A stretch of DNA of 27,974 nt. It comes from Lachnoclostridium sp. UBA1308 (lineage in GTDB: Bacteria; Bacillota; Clostridia; Lachnospirales; Lachnospiraceae). This document shows, piece after piece, positions 7,433-15,908 of the stretch. The notes under the pieces are model-generated. The model made no database searches. It worked only from the letters and a program-made list of their open reading frames with translations, and was not told where the DNA came from. Location: contig DBTU01000015.1 of assembly GCA_002307215.1 (NCBI GenBank), positions 71,624-99,597 on the forward strand, given 5' to 3'. Position 1 is the first letter of the stretch. Each line of letters starts with the position of its first letter. Position numbers and translations under genes: made by a program.

Positions 7433-8422
7433 CTATCCGACTATACCGCTTCGTTCCACGCCCTCCATAAAATACTTCTGTAGGATCATATAAATCAGCA
7501 AAATTGGCAGTATTACCAATATAACACCCGCATACACATACAGCTGAGTTATCATCGGATCCTTGATCTGATCAACGAAGGATATCGTCGCCTGAATTGT
7601 AGATAACTTAAAAGTGATGTCGTGATCTGTCGAAACGGAGAATAACGAGCAGTAGAACATGTCATTATACTGCCATACCATCGAAAATACGGTTACCGTG
7701 ATTACCGCCGGTATTGCATTGACTAACATAATCCTAAAATAGGTATACCACATACCGGCGCCGTCGATAAAAGCCGCTTCTTCAATTTCCTTTGGCAGCC
7801 CCCGGAAGAACTGTCGGAATATGTAGATAAACAATCCTGATCTCAGTCCGACGCCAAAAAGAGTCAACAATATCATCGGGGCTTCTGTTGAAAGCAGATT
7901 TATCTTGTGTCCAAACAAGAGACTGCAGATACCCAGAACATCCCAATTTCTAAAATGTGTATATAACGGAAGCATAATGGTATGTGTCGGTAAAACAATT
8001 GTAATAATCACGCAGGCAAACAACAGATTTTTAAACGGAAAATCAAAGCGTGCAAAGCCATAGCCGGCCATTGAGGTAATCATTAACTGGATGAATGTAA
8101 TTACCGTAACAAAAGCCAAGGTATACATAAGCGTATTCCAATACCCCAGTCTCATAAAAGACAACTTATAATTGTCTAACGTCGGATTAATAGGTATTAA
8201 AAACACGGATGGATTATACAAATCCGTTGATGAGAATAAAGAATTAGCGACCATACTAATCACCGGACCGATTATAATATAGGATATGCCCAGCAGTATT
8301 ACAAATTTCAACACAGAAAAGAGGAAGCTCTTCGACTTATGTATATATCTGGACCTTTTATTGATAACCACCGTATTCTGATTATATTTACGTATCGATA
8401 CTCTTATCTCTTCCATCTTCAT
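7433..8422 (-). CDS. CUT1 ABC transporter permease, MalG-type (module 2)
   Basis: Inner-membrane permease of 329 residues with about six membrane segments, the first near residues 33-57. The MalG-type EAA loop that docks the ATPase is EEAAFIDGAGMWYTYFRIM. The usual LP that ends this loop reads LV here, a small departure. The charged N-terminal tail of about 30 residues is longer than usual. GGAGG seven bases upstream supports the start. It lies 15 bases after the MalF-type gene. No ATPase gene is present in the window, so a shared MsmK/MsmX-like ATPase elsewhere must energise it, as is common for CUT1 systems in Firmicutes. Confidence 0.88.
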   Translation of the reverse strand: MKMEEIRVSIRKYNQNTVVINKRSRYIHKSKSFLFSVLKFVILLGISYIIIGPVISMVANSLFSSTDLYNPSVFLIPINPTLDNYKLSFMRLGYWNTLMYTLAFVTVITFIQLMITSMAGYGFARFDFPFKNLLFACVIITIVLPTHTIMLPLYTHFRNWDVLGICSLLFGHKINLLSTEAPMILLTLFGVGLRSGLFIYIFRQFFRGLPKEIEEAAFIDGAGMWYTYFRIMLVNAIPAVITVTVFSMVWQYNDMFYCSLFSVSTDHDITFKLSTIQATISFVDQIKDPMITQLYVYAGVILVILPILLIYMILQKYFMEGVERSGIVG

Positions 8423-8437
8423 AGCACTTCCTCCTTT

Positions 8438-9346
8438 CTAGTTGTAGTAGAATGTAAACTTGGATATGAGTCCACCGACCACAACTAAAATAATACTGAC
8501 AATCAATGTGCTGATAACACTCATAGCCGAACTAAGTCCATAATCAAAGCTTCCCGCAAACGCTGTCTGATATGCAATCTGAACAACCCCGCTGTTAACA
8601 AAGGAATCAACTATGGTATATACTACGTTCGTCAAAATCAGTGGTGATACCATTGGAAAGGTTACCTTCCAGAAGGTTTCGTAGGTGGTTGCTCCTTCAA
8701 TCTTAGACACTTCATACAGCGATGGCGAAATCGATTGCAGTGCAGCTATGAATATAATGATCTGAACACTCGAGGCCCTTACGATATCATATATTCTGCC
8801 GACCAAATCAATGATGTAGCTTACAAATCTGATTGGAAGTCCTAAATCAATAAATATTCCAAGATAATAATCTACACTTACACCACCGCTTGGTGCCATC
8901 TCGGCAATCGTCGCAGTGGCTCCGCCCTGGATATTCTGGGTTGCAAGCTGCAGGGTTGCCAGTACAGCTCCTGAGCCCAACAAAATCGGTAGGAAGAATA
9001 TCGCACGCACCAAGCCTCTTCCTTTAAATTTGGCATTCAGCATCATCGCAATGAACAAGCTAAAGAAGGTAATAAAAGGAACATCAATTACTATATCTTT
9101 TAAGGATTGGAGCAATATCTGGTTAAAGGTTGCATGCTGAAACAGCGCATTTTTAAAATTATCCAGCCCGATAAAGGTTGATATATATCCTCCGGTATCT
9201 GCCATTTTGATGCTGCTGACGGAAAATTGCGCTGTCAGAATCAGACTCTTTACATAATAAACCAGGAATCCGATCAGCCACGGAAGTATAAAGAGGAGGC
9301 CTGTGATTGCTCTTTTCTGCCTTAATGTTAAATGCTTCTTTCTCAT
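8438..9346 (-). CDS. CUT1 ABC transporter permease, MalF-type (module 2)
   Basis: A 302-residue inner-membrane permease that pairs with the product of 7433-8422. The first membrane segment is near residues 13-35. The EAA-type loop reads YEVSKIEGATTYETFWKVTFP, the expected site of contact with the ATPase. An enlarged loop of about 50 residues, from TQNIQGGATATIAEMAPS to GIFIDLG, lies mid-protein and should face outward. The start codon overlaps the stop of the DUF5696 gene by four bases, so translation of the two is probably coupled. That coupling ties the DUF5696 protein to this importer. Confidence 0.88.
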   Translation of the reverse strand: MRKKHLTLRQKRAITGLLFILPWLIGFLVYYVKSLILTAQFSVSSIKMADTGGYISTFIGLDNFKNALFQHATFNQILLQSLKDIVIDVPFITFFSLFIAMMLNAKFKGRGLVRAIFFLPILLGSGAVLATLQLATQNIQGGATATIAEMAPSGGVSVDYYLGIFIDLGLPIRFVSYIIDLVGRIYDIVRASSVQIIIFIAALQSISPSLYEVSKIEGATTYETFWKVTFPMVSPLILTNVVYTIVDSFVNSGVVQIAYQTAFAGSFDYGLSSAMSVISTLIVSIILVVVGGLISKFTFYYN

Positions 9347-11925
9347 TGTTTAACCCCCTCTACTACATAGCTCTTTGCAGGAATGCTTCTATTCTCCACC
9401 GTAACATCTAAGCTGTTCGTATTAATATAAAAGGTTACTCCGTTATCATATGTAATCTTCTTGACACCCTCTACGAGAATGGTATGCTCAATGATTGTAC
9501 TGTTAACGACACATTTCAGGGCATCGTTTGTTTTGTTCCAGATATCTGTCGCATCAGTAATCCAGGTTTCGTAATTTGTTGAATAAAGCACATTCATTCC
9601 CGAATACTTCATTTTGCTGGAATCCTGATATGATAGTGTAAAATGCGGTGCTGATCCGTATTCTATCATACGAAGTATGATATCCTGTTCATCATAGCTA
9701 TCACTTAAATTAATCGCTCCGGAGGTATAATCAATGCATCCATGAATAACCATCTGATAGAAGGGTACCTCTTCATCTATTACGTAATATGGATTATCGC
9801 TTTCCGGCACATTGGTTAAATCTGTCGCATATGCCCAGGAATATGCATTACCACCGCTCACCATCAAGTTATCCATGGATTGATTCAGATCTGCTAATTG
9901 AGCTTCTATAATCTGCTTCGTTTCCTCACGGTTGATGATGTTTGTTCTTCTCTTATCCGCTGTGATGGTGTCTCCTAAATCCCTCAGGCTTATTCCCGAT
10001 AAATCTACCTTACTGATTGAATGGATGAATTTTGATACATAGCGTCCCAAATATTTTGGTGATAAGATGTTAAATCTGGTTTCATCATAGCCCAGTCCAC
10101 TAGTGGATCTTAAGGAAGCCGGATTAACACGTCCATAAAATACCGGATATCCTGCATAGCGTAGAGCGCTTTCCAGCTTATAGTTATAATGATCCGCATC
10201 CCTGCTTACTTTCTGGAAAGCAACATCCCCATACAGCTTCGCACCTTGCGCTGTCAGCTGATCATTTAGCTTAGCCAGCTCCTTCTTGCCACCAAGCTTC
10301 CGGTCAACCTTAACGCTCTTTGGTGTATCATGATAATAACCGCCGTTAAACCATCCGAGGTAATTCATCCTTATGTTAGATATCCCCTGATCAAGAAAGC
10401 TATCTGCAATTATCCCTGCTTGATCAAAAGTAGTCATCGGATAATCCGACAAATAGGGTACAGCCAGAATACTCTGCTGCATCTTAACCCCGCCGACAAT
10501 ATCAAGATAAAAGGGTATGCTTTCTTCTTGCGTTTTAGTTGCCAGCTCACCACGCTCCAACAGCTCACTTCGGTATAAATTTGCCATGCCCGAATAACTG
10601 GCATCCTTCTTTTCAAGGAAGGAATAGCTCACCTGAAGATTAACATCATACATTTTCTTTTCGAGGGTAGGTAAATCAGCAGACACACCCTCCACTCCTA
10701 GTACGGATACCTTTAAGGAGCCACGAAGTTCAAAGGTCGGATATACATAATTGTAGCTGTTTGTACTACCGGCTACCTTTGCCATGATATTAGCCAGTGT
10801 GTCTCCTCCTGTGATCTCTGCAAATACGGCACTATTCTCATGCTTAATTCCAAAGACAGGCATTCTGGCTTTCTCAGTATCCTCCACCACATAATAGTTT
10901 TGAGCCGTCTCATCCATTCCGTAAACATACTGATTATAATAGTCATTGACTTTGCCGTTATTAAAATTAATCAGGGAACCGGAACCATTCGGGACCAGCA
11001 TATATCCTTCTTCTGTGGAATTGCCAGCGCCAAAGTAGGAAAGCAGACTTATACTGTTAATCCTACCGCCTCCTGTTTCTTTTATATGATCTACCGGAAT
11101 TGATACAACCAGCTTATCTCCCACCAGACGATATTCGAGCGGTATGGTAAAGGTTGTACGTTCTGCGTTGCTTCCTCCGGCCGCTGCCTTCGCGTCTTCA
11201 TCAAAATCCGCCTGCGTATAACCGGCTTTATCTACCATTTTCTGCATCTTGGAAAGACCGATCTTATTGGACATGGCTCCGGCTGTAAGCTCCAGGAACC
11301 CGCTGATCGAGCTTGATTCAACATAATTATTCCGAAAGGTTTTTGCATCTTTTTCGGATAACTTACTTAAGATTTTCTCTTGCAACCGCACTTCAGTGAT
11401 AAGCTGAGGCACCAGTCCGGTCGGGCTTTCCAGATTTCCGCACAGATAAGTATATCGAATACCATCTTTTAAGCTTTCGATATCAAACTGCTCTCGCTCG
11501 ATACTGTAATCATAATTGTACATGGTTACCTGCGTCATGCTCGTATCGTAATAGGAAAGTACAAACTGGGAATTCAAATCTGTTTTATTGCTTCCCGAAG
11601 CAATCGCGTCGTTTTTTCTGTCCACGGGATTCGAATAAGTAATCTCCCCGCTTCTTTTATCATATACCGCCACTTCCGTTGTCACTGTATTGGTATAGAG
11701 CATAAGGCTGTCATTTTCAGCAGCCAAAACCATTTTATCTACTCTCGGATCACTGTCACTCAACTCTTTGAATTTCGTTCCCTCTTCGTAGACGCTGTGA
11801 CCATCCAGATCTTTCTTGTAGCCATCGTAAAAGAAATAATTGGTACACATATAGAAAACATATCCGGCAATCCCAAGGACAACGACTGATATTATGATAA
11901 GTCGTATTTTTATAGTTTTTTTCAC
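9343..11925 (-). CDS. Membrane-anchored DUF5696-type protein with glycosidase-like layout
   Basis: An 860-residue protein starting at GTG behind AGGAGGG. One N-terminal membrane segment (about 8-27) with KK and R before it should leave nearly all of the protein outside the cell. Residues about 60-430 are beta-rich and include GYMLVPNGSGSLINFNNGK, a stretch I associate with DUF5696. Residues about 470-735 read like a TIM barrel: DQGISNIRMNYLGWFNGG, then GGKKELAKLNDQLTAQGAKLYGDVAF, then DLSGISLRDLGD. The C-terminus (YDNGVTFYINTNSLDV, then SIPAKSYVVEG) resembles the beta-sandwich end of many glycosidases. A surface glycan-binding or hydrolysing role is inferred; no catalytic residue is proven. 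It sits between Yip1 and the module 2 permeases, overlapping the latter. Confidence 0.72.
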   Translation of the reverse strand: MKKTIKIRLIIISVVVLGIAGYVFYMCTNYFFYDGYKKDLDGHSVYEEGTKFKELSDSDPRVDKMVLAAENDSLMLYTNTVTTEVAVYDKRSGEITYSNPVDRKNDAIASGSNKTDLNSQFVLSYYDTSMTQVTMYNYDYSIEREQFDIESLKDGIRYTYLCGNLESPTGLVPQLITEVRLQEKILSKLSEKDAKTFRNNYVESSSISGFLELTAGAMSNKIGLSKMQKMVDKAGYTQADFDEDAKAAAGGSNAERTTFTIPLEYRLVGDKLVVSIPVDHIKETGGGRINSISLLSYFGAGNSTEEGYMLVPNGSGSLINFNNGKVNDYYNQYVYGMDETAQNYYVVEDTEKARMPVFGIKHENSAVFAEITGGDTLANIMAKVAGSTNSYNYVYPTFELRGSLKVSVLGVEGVSADLPTLEKKMYDVNLQVSYSFLEKKDASYSGMANLYRSELLERGELATKTQEESIPFYLDIVGGVKMQQSILAVPYLSDYPMTTFDQAGIIADSFLDQGISNIRMNYLGWFNGGYYHDTPKSVKVDRKLGGKKELAKLNDQLTAQGAKLYGDVAFQKVSRDADHYNYKLESALRYAGYPVFYGRVNPASLRSTSGLGYDETRFNILSPKYLGRYVSKFIHSISKVDLSGISLRDLGDTITADKRRTNIINREETKQIIEAQLADLNQSMDNLMVSGGNAYSWAYATDLTNVPESDNPYYVIDEEVPFYQMVIHGCIDYTSGAINLSDSYDEQDIILRMIEYGSAPHFTLSYQDSSKMKYSGMNVLYSTNYETWITDATDIWNKTNDALKCVVNSTIIEHTILVEGVKKITYDNGVTFYINTNSLDVTVENRSIPAKSYVVEGVKQ

Positions 11926-11938
11926 AGCCCCATCCCTC

Positions 11939-12562
11939 CTACACTCTCAAAACTATCTCTGTGTATACGCTCAGCAGGAAAGACTTAATCTGATCCAGCA
12001 AAGAGAATATCAGAAGTATAATAAATATGATGATTAAAAGGGACACCAAGGTTAAAACCAAGGTAAACAGTGTCTTGGCAAAACTAAAATTATGTACAAT
12101 CATAATTCCTATCAAGAACAATATAACGAAAAATATAATTGATATATAAATTACAAGGTAGTACAGGCTTTCTTCGTCTGCTGCGATAAACCAAGATATT
12201 ACAGTAATCGGAATTAAGGTCAGCACAATCGGAAGCATGGAATATCCGATCACCGTCAATATATCTCTAAATCTCCCCTCACCCTCCATAAGACAGGTTA
12301 TCGACCAATTAGCAGCAGCAATCAGTAGGACAAACAGGAAGGTTCCGATAACCTCTGATACAGCATTTACATACAGGGGATTATTCAGATTGACAACAAA
12401 ACCCGCATATCTTCTGTTCAGAGAAAAGGATAGACCAAACAGAAAAACAAGTAATAAAGCAAGTGGAACGCTCCCCTTTTCTCTGTGACGTATTTCATAA
12501 AATCCGTCAAAGGGATGAGAAATAACGTAAAATGGATATAACATTTTTTCCTTCTTACTCAT
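11939..12562 (-). CDS. Yip1-family membrane protein
   Basis: A 207-residue integral membrane protein with about five hydrophobic segments: near 32-48, 64-85, 100-125, 130-152 and 163-190. The opening LYPFYVISHPFDGFYEIRHREKGS is typical of bacterial Yip1-domain proteins. Their biochemical function is poorly known. Its start overlaps the end of the NHL/TPR gene by eight bases, and the DUF5696 gene begins 13 bases after its stop, so it is embedded in the transport operon. A role in assembling or anchoring the surface proteins is only a guess. Confidence 0.75.
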   Translation of the reverse strand: MSKKEKMLYPFYVISHPFDGFYEIRHREKGSVPLALLLVFLFGLSFSLNRRYAGFVVNLNNPLYVNAVSEVIGTFLFVLLIAAANWSITCLMEGEGRFRDILTVIGYSMLPIVLTLIPITVISWFIAADEESLYYLVIYISIIFFVILFLIGIMIVHNFSFAKTLFTLVLTLVSLLIIIFIILLIFSLLDQIKSFLLSVYTEIVLRV

Positions 12563-14027
12563 TTTCAGTGGCCCCCTTTATCTTCCTTTTTTTGATTGCT
12601 TTTCTTATGAATAATGCTATGACCAACAGCAAGCCACCGGACAATACATATGCCATATTCTCCTTGAGCATATCATCCCTATAGCGTTTAAATGCGATGG
12701 AATAATATTCTCTGTTCATACCAAGCTTTAGGTATTCCATAGCTTTCTTATTCTCTCCTGCTGCCAGATAGGATTTTCCGATACCGGTATAGGCAAGCTC
12801 GAAGTTTGCATCCAACTTCAGTACCTTTTTCCATACCTCAACCGCAGAGGCTTCATCGCCATCATACCTAAGAGCAACCGCTTGATTAATCAGATTGCCG
12901 TATTCGGTGGGGACAAAGGACATGACCTCACCACGGAAGGAATCCAGTACCAGTATTTTATCTCCCACTACTTCAATCGCAGCAGGGTTTCGAAAGGTTC
13001 CCTCCTGGCTTCCCATCCCACCAAAGATATAGAGAAGATCTCCTTCATCATCATAGGTAAAGACTCGGCCTCTGGTTGTATCGATTACGGAGTAAATGCC
13101 GTTACCACGATATACAACATCCGCGATACGAGAGGCACCACCGTATTCATCGTTGTCACTCCAATACAAATCTCCGCTTAAATTACCTGTCTTTTTCTTC
13201 TTAATAACATCCTGTCCCTTAGGATTTAATCTGCGAATGGACTGAATTCCGTTTGTATCCACATTAGTTGCATAAACAAATCCATCAGGGGCGATATCAA
13301 TACCGGTAAATTCTGTCGGAATAAACTGTATCTGTCTTTCCCTCTGTGATTTCGTTGAAAATATTCTCCAAAACTTATCATAACTGCTGATTTCGACTTG
13401 GATGGTTCCGCTAAAGCCTGAGAAATCACCGTTTTCATCGAAGGCCATAATTCCCTGGAACATGTTTTTTGCTACGACATATACTCTTCCCGCATAATCC
13501 ACCGTGACCTTTAAGGGTGCAAATTGAAAATCACTGTCCAAAACCTCAGAGGTAGGATTCTGGATAATTTTAATAATGCCGCCGCTCTCATCCAGCACAA
13601 CCACTCTCATATGATCTGTATCAGCAATATATAATTCATTCTTACTGCTGACATAAATGCCGGAAGGATTCAAGAAGGTATCCGCAGTTCCTTGATTATC
13701 GAAGTTATCAATGATATGATCCAGCTTCAGGTCTGAGTTCAATATGAGAATCCTGTTATTACCGGAATCACAGATATATGTCTTCCCATCCTCTGCTACA
13801 TACATATCCTGAGGCGTAACCATCTGATCGGTTCCAAGATCGGCTCCGGAAATACTCTGATCCGGGATATAAGCCGCCGGTGTGTAAAAAACATCTCCCC
13901 AATAGTCATAATTATAGGTCTGATAAGGTAGATTCTCACTTGCATAAGCATCCTCGCAATTGATTCCGGCAAGTATGACGATCAACGGGATTAATAATAA
14001 TTTCTTCAGTTTCATCATCTCCTCCAT
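12555..14027 (-). CDS. NHL beta-propeller and TPR protein with C-terminal membrane anchor
   Basis: 490 residues from 14027; a second good start at 14015 (MKLKKLLLIPL) has GGAGG five bases upstream. A signal peptide covers about 5-30. NHL-type blades run from about 65 to 390: QDMYVAEDGKTYICDSGNNRI, then NPSGIYVSSKNELYIADTDHMR, then NPAAIEVVGDKILVLDSFRG. A TPR-like stretch follows at about 400-450 (AYTGIGKSYLAAGENKKAMEYLKLGM). A hydrophobic segment (about 458-474) and a basic tail (RKAIKKRKIKG) make this a type I membrane protein with the propeller outside. The stop overlaps the yip1 start, and the gene begins two bases after a permease stop. The blades suggest binding of protein or sugar rather than catalysis. 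Confidence 0.8.
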   Translation of the reverse strand: MEEMMKLKKLLLIPLIVILAGINCEDAYASENLPYQTYNYDYWGDVFYTPAAYIPDQSISGADLGTDQMVTPQDMYVAEDGKTYICDSGNNRILILNSDLKLDHIIDNFDNQGTADTFLNPSGIYVSSKNELYIADTDHMRVVVLDESGGIIKIIQNPTSEVLDSDFQFAPLKVTVDYAGRVYVVAKNMFQGIMAFDENGDFSGFSGTIQVEISSYDKFWRIFSTKSQRERQIQFIPTEFTGIDIAPDGFVYATNVDTNGIQSIRRLNPKGQDVIKKKKTGNLSGDLYWSDNDEYGGASRIADVVYRGNGIYSVIDTTRGRVFTYDDEGDLLYIFGGMGSQEGTFRNPAAIEVVGDKILVLDSFRGEVMSFVPTEYGNLINQAVALRYDGDEASAVEVWKKVLKLDANFELAYTGIGKSYLAAGENKKAMEYLKLGMNREYYSIAFKRYRDDMLKENMAYVLSGGLLLVIALFIRKAIKKRKIKGATENE

Positions 14028-14028
14028 C

Positions 14029-14919
14029 CTATTCCTTCATACCTGATGTTGTCATCGTTTCGATGATACTACTCTGACATATAATAAAGAAGGTTATCGG
14101 AACTGCCGCTATGATAAAGGTTACAACAGCCGCAGCACCCTGCCTTGCAGGCCCGCCGTTAACAATCTGAAGTAGTGCATATTGAAGCGGCTTCAATTCT
14201 TCATCCCGAAGGAACGTACTGCCGGTATTGCCCCAAACTGTCTGAAACTGTAATACAGCAAGTGTCAGCCAGGCCGGCTTTACATTCGGCATGATGATCT
14301 TCCAGAAGATCTTGTACTCACTTGCTCCGTCAAGTCTTGCCGATTCAATCAGAGAATCCGGTATCTGCTCAATAAACTGCTTCATCAAGTAGAGACCAAG
14401 ACCATATGCACAGGCCGGTAATATAACAGCCAGATAAGTATTATTCAGTCCAATCATCGAGATAATCAGGTAGTTCGGTATTTGAGTTACTTGATAGGTA
14501 AACATGATGGATAAGACAACGATACTGAATAATATCTTTTTACCCGGAAAATCATGCTTAGCTAACGGATAAGCCGCCAGGGAGGCAATAATTACATGCC
14601 CGACCGTACCACCGCCTGTAATCAGTATTGTATTCAAAATGTATCTTGATAATGGAATCCACGAATTGGACATCTGATTGATTAAATCATAAAAATTGTC
14701 CATGCTCGGGTTACGTACAAAAAGAGTCGGCGGATACCGGAACAGCTCATCCAAAGGCTTAAAGGCGTTACAAATAATGTATACGAGCGGCAATACCATG
14801 AACAACGCACAGATTGCCATGAAAAAGAACAGGATTGTATTACCGGCCATTGAACGATTCAAGGATTTTTGTCTTCTACCAAACAAATGCCTTCTCGGCT
14901 TCATATAGTCTCTGGCCAT
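14029..14919 (-). CDS. CUT1 ABC transporter permease, MalG-type (module 1)
   Basis: A 296-residue inner-membrane permease with about six membrane segments, the first near 27-50. SARLDGASEYKIFWKIIMPNVKPA is the complete EAA loop, ending in the usual MP. The N-terminal tail is rich in Arg and Lys (KPRRHLFGRRQKSLNR), as expected for the cytoplasmic side. It begins one base after the stop of the MalF-type gene (TGA, A, ATG), with AGGTAGG as the ribosome site inside that gene. It forms the module 1 channel with the next gene upstream and is followed directly by the NHL/TPR gene. Confidence 0.9.
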   Translation of the reverse strand: MARDYMKPRRHLFGRRQKSLNRSMAGNTILFFFMAICALFMVLPLVYIICNAFKPLDELFRYPPTLFVRNPSMDNFYDLINQMSNSWIPLSRYILNTILITGGGTVGHVIIASLAAYPLAKHDFPGKKILFSIVVLSIMFTYQVTQIPNYLIISMIGLNNTYLAVILPACAYGLGLYLMKQFIEQIPDSLIESARLDGASEYKIFWKIIMPNVKPAWLTLAVLQFQTVWGNTGSTFLRDEELKPLQYALLQIVNGGPARQGAAAVVTFIIAAVPITFFIICQSSIIETMTTSGMKE

Positions 14920-14920
14920 T

Positions 14921-15850
14921 TCAGTTACCTACCTTTCTGAGAAGCCTTTGTATCAGCTTGTTGGAACCTACCATCAATACGAATAGAATAGTCGCTATCG
15001 CCGATGCATAACCCATTTCAAAACGAATAGAGCCGTAGTCCAAAAGATGTGTAACAATCGTGGTACCGGCATAATTAACGCTCGGATTACCTGCCAGTTG
15101 GATTGAGATATCCGCTACGGCAAAAGCCTGTGTAATCTGCATAACCGCACCGAACATAAGCTGAGGCTTCATAGATGGAAGCGTTACATACCAAAGCTCC
15201 TGCCAACGATTTTTGATTCCATCCACAGCGGCTGCCTCATAAAGTGTCTTGTCCACCGTCTGGAGACCCGCAATAAAAGCAAGGAAACCGGTACCAAGAC
15301 TCAGCCACAGTTGTACAACAATCAGCATCGGTAATACGTATTTCTCTGTCTTCATCCAAATGATTGCATTATTGATAAAGCCGTTATTCATCAGAAATCC
15401 GTTCAGGAAGCCATAACGATCGCCTTTTAAAATTAGGCTCCATACAACGAAGGCATTACCTGAAATTGATGGTGCATAAAATATCAAAGTTAGAAATGCT
15501 CTTAATTTACCTTTGAATTCATTAATGATCCAGGCAAAAATCAGACACATCATATAACTGATCGGTCCGGTAATTACGGCAAAAATAAAAGTGTTTTTAA
15601 TTGCAATCTTAAAGATATCATCGTCTAGAAACAGTCTTATATAGTTGTCCCATGCAATGAACTTAGGCGGTTCCAGTACATTGAAGCTTGTGAAGCTTAA
15701 TGAAATGGAAGTAAGTACCGGTATTATGGTAAATAGAAAAAAAAGAGCAAAATATGGTAGAAGCATTATATAAGATACCTTGTTTCTTTTAATCCTGTTT
15801 CCTAATGACCACTCCGCTCGCTGGTTATTGCTGCTAGATGTCTTTCTCAT
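14921..15850 (-). CDS. CUT1 ABC transporter permease, MalF-type (module 1)
   Basis: A permease of 309 residues when started at 15850, where AGGGAGAGG lies just upstream. An ATG 33 bases earlier (15883) has no ribosome site. The first membrane segment is near residues 27-50 (YIMLLPYFALFFLFTIIPVL). LYEAAAVDGIKNRWQELWYV followed by TLPSMKP is a full EAA loop. It lies 58 bases after the fused binding-protein gene and one base before its MalG-type partner. Protein similarity to the module 2 permeases is limited to family features, so the two modules look like separate importers and not a recent duplication. Confidence 0.9.
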   Translation of the reverse strand: MRKTSSSNNQRAEWSLGNRIKRNKVSYIMLLPYFALFFLFTIIPVLTSISLSFTSFNVLEPPKFIAWDNYIRLFLDDDIFKIAIKNTFIFAVITGPISYMMCLIFAWIINEFKGKLRAFLTLIFYAPSISGNAFVVWSLILKGDRYGFLNGFLMNNGFINNAIIWMKTEKYVLPMLIVVQLWLSLGTGFLAFIAGLQTVDKTLYEAAAVDGIKNRWQELWYVTLPSMKPQLMFGAVMQITQAFAVADISIQLAGNPSVNYAGTTIVTHLLDYGSIRFEMGYASAIATILFVLMVGSNKLIQRLLRKVGN

Positions 15851-15908
15851 CTGACCTCTCCCTCTAATCAATTGGTAATGCATAGGATTATTTATCCATT
15901 TTTAATGG

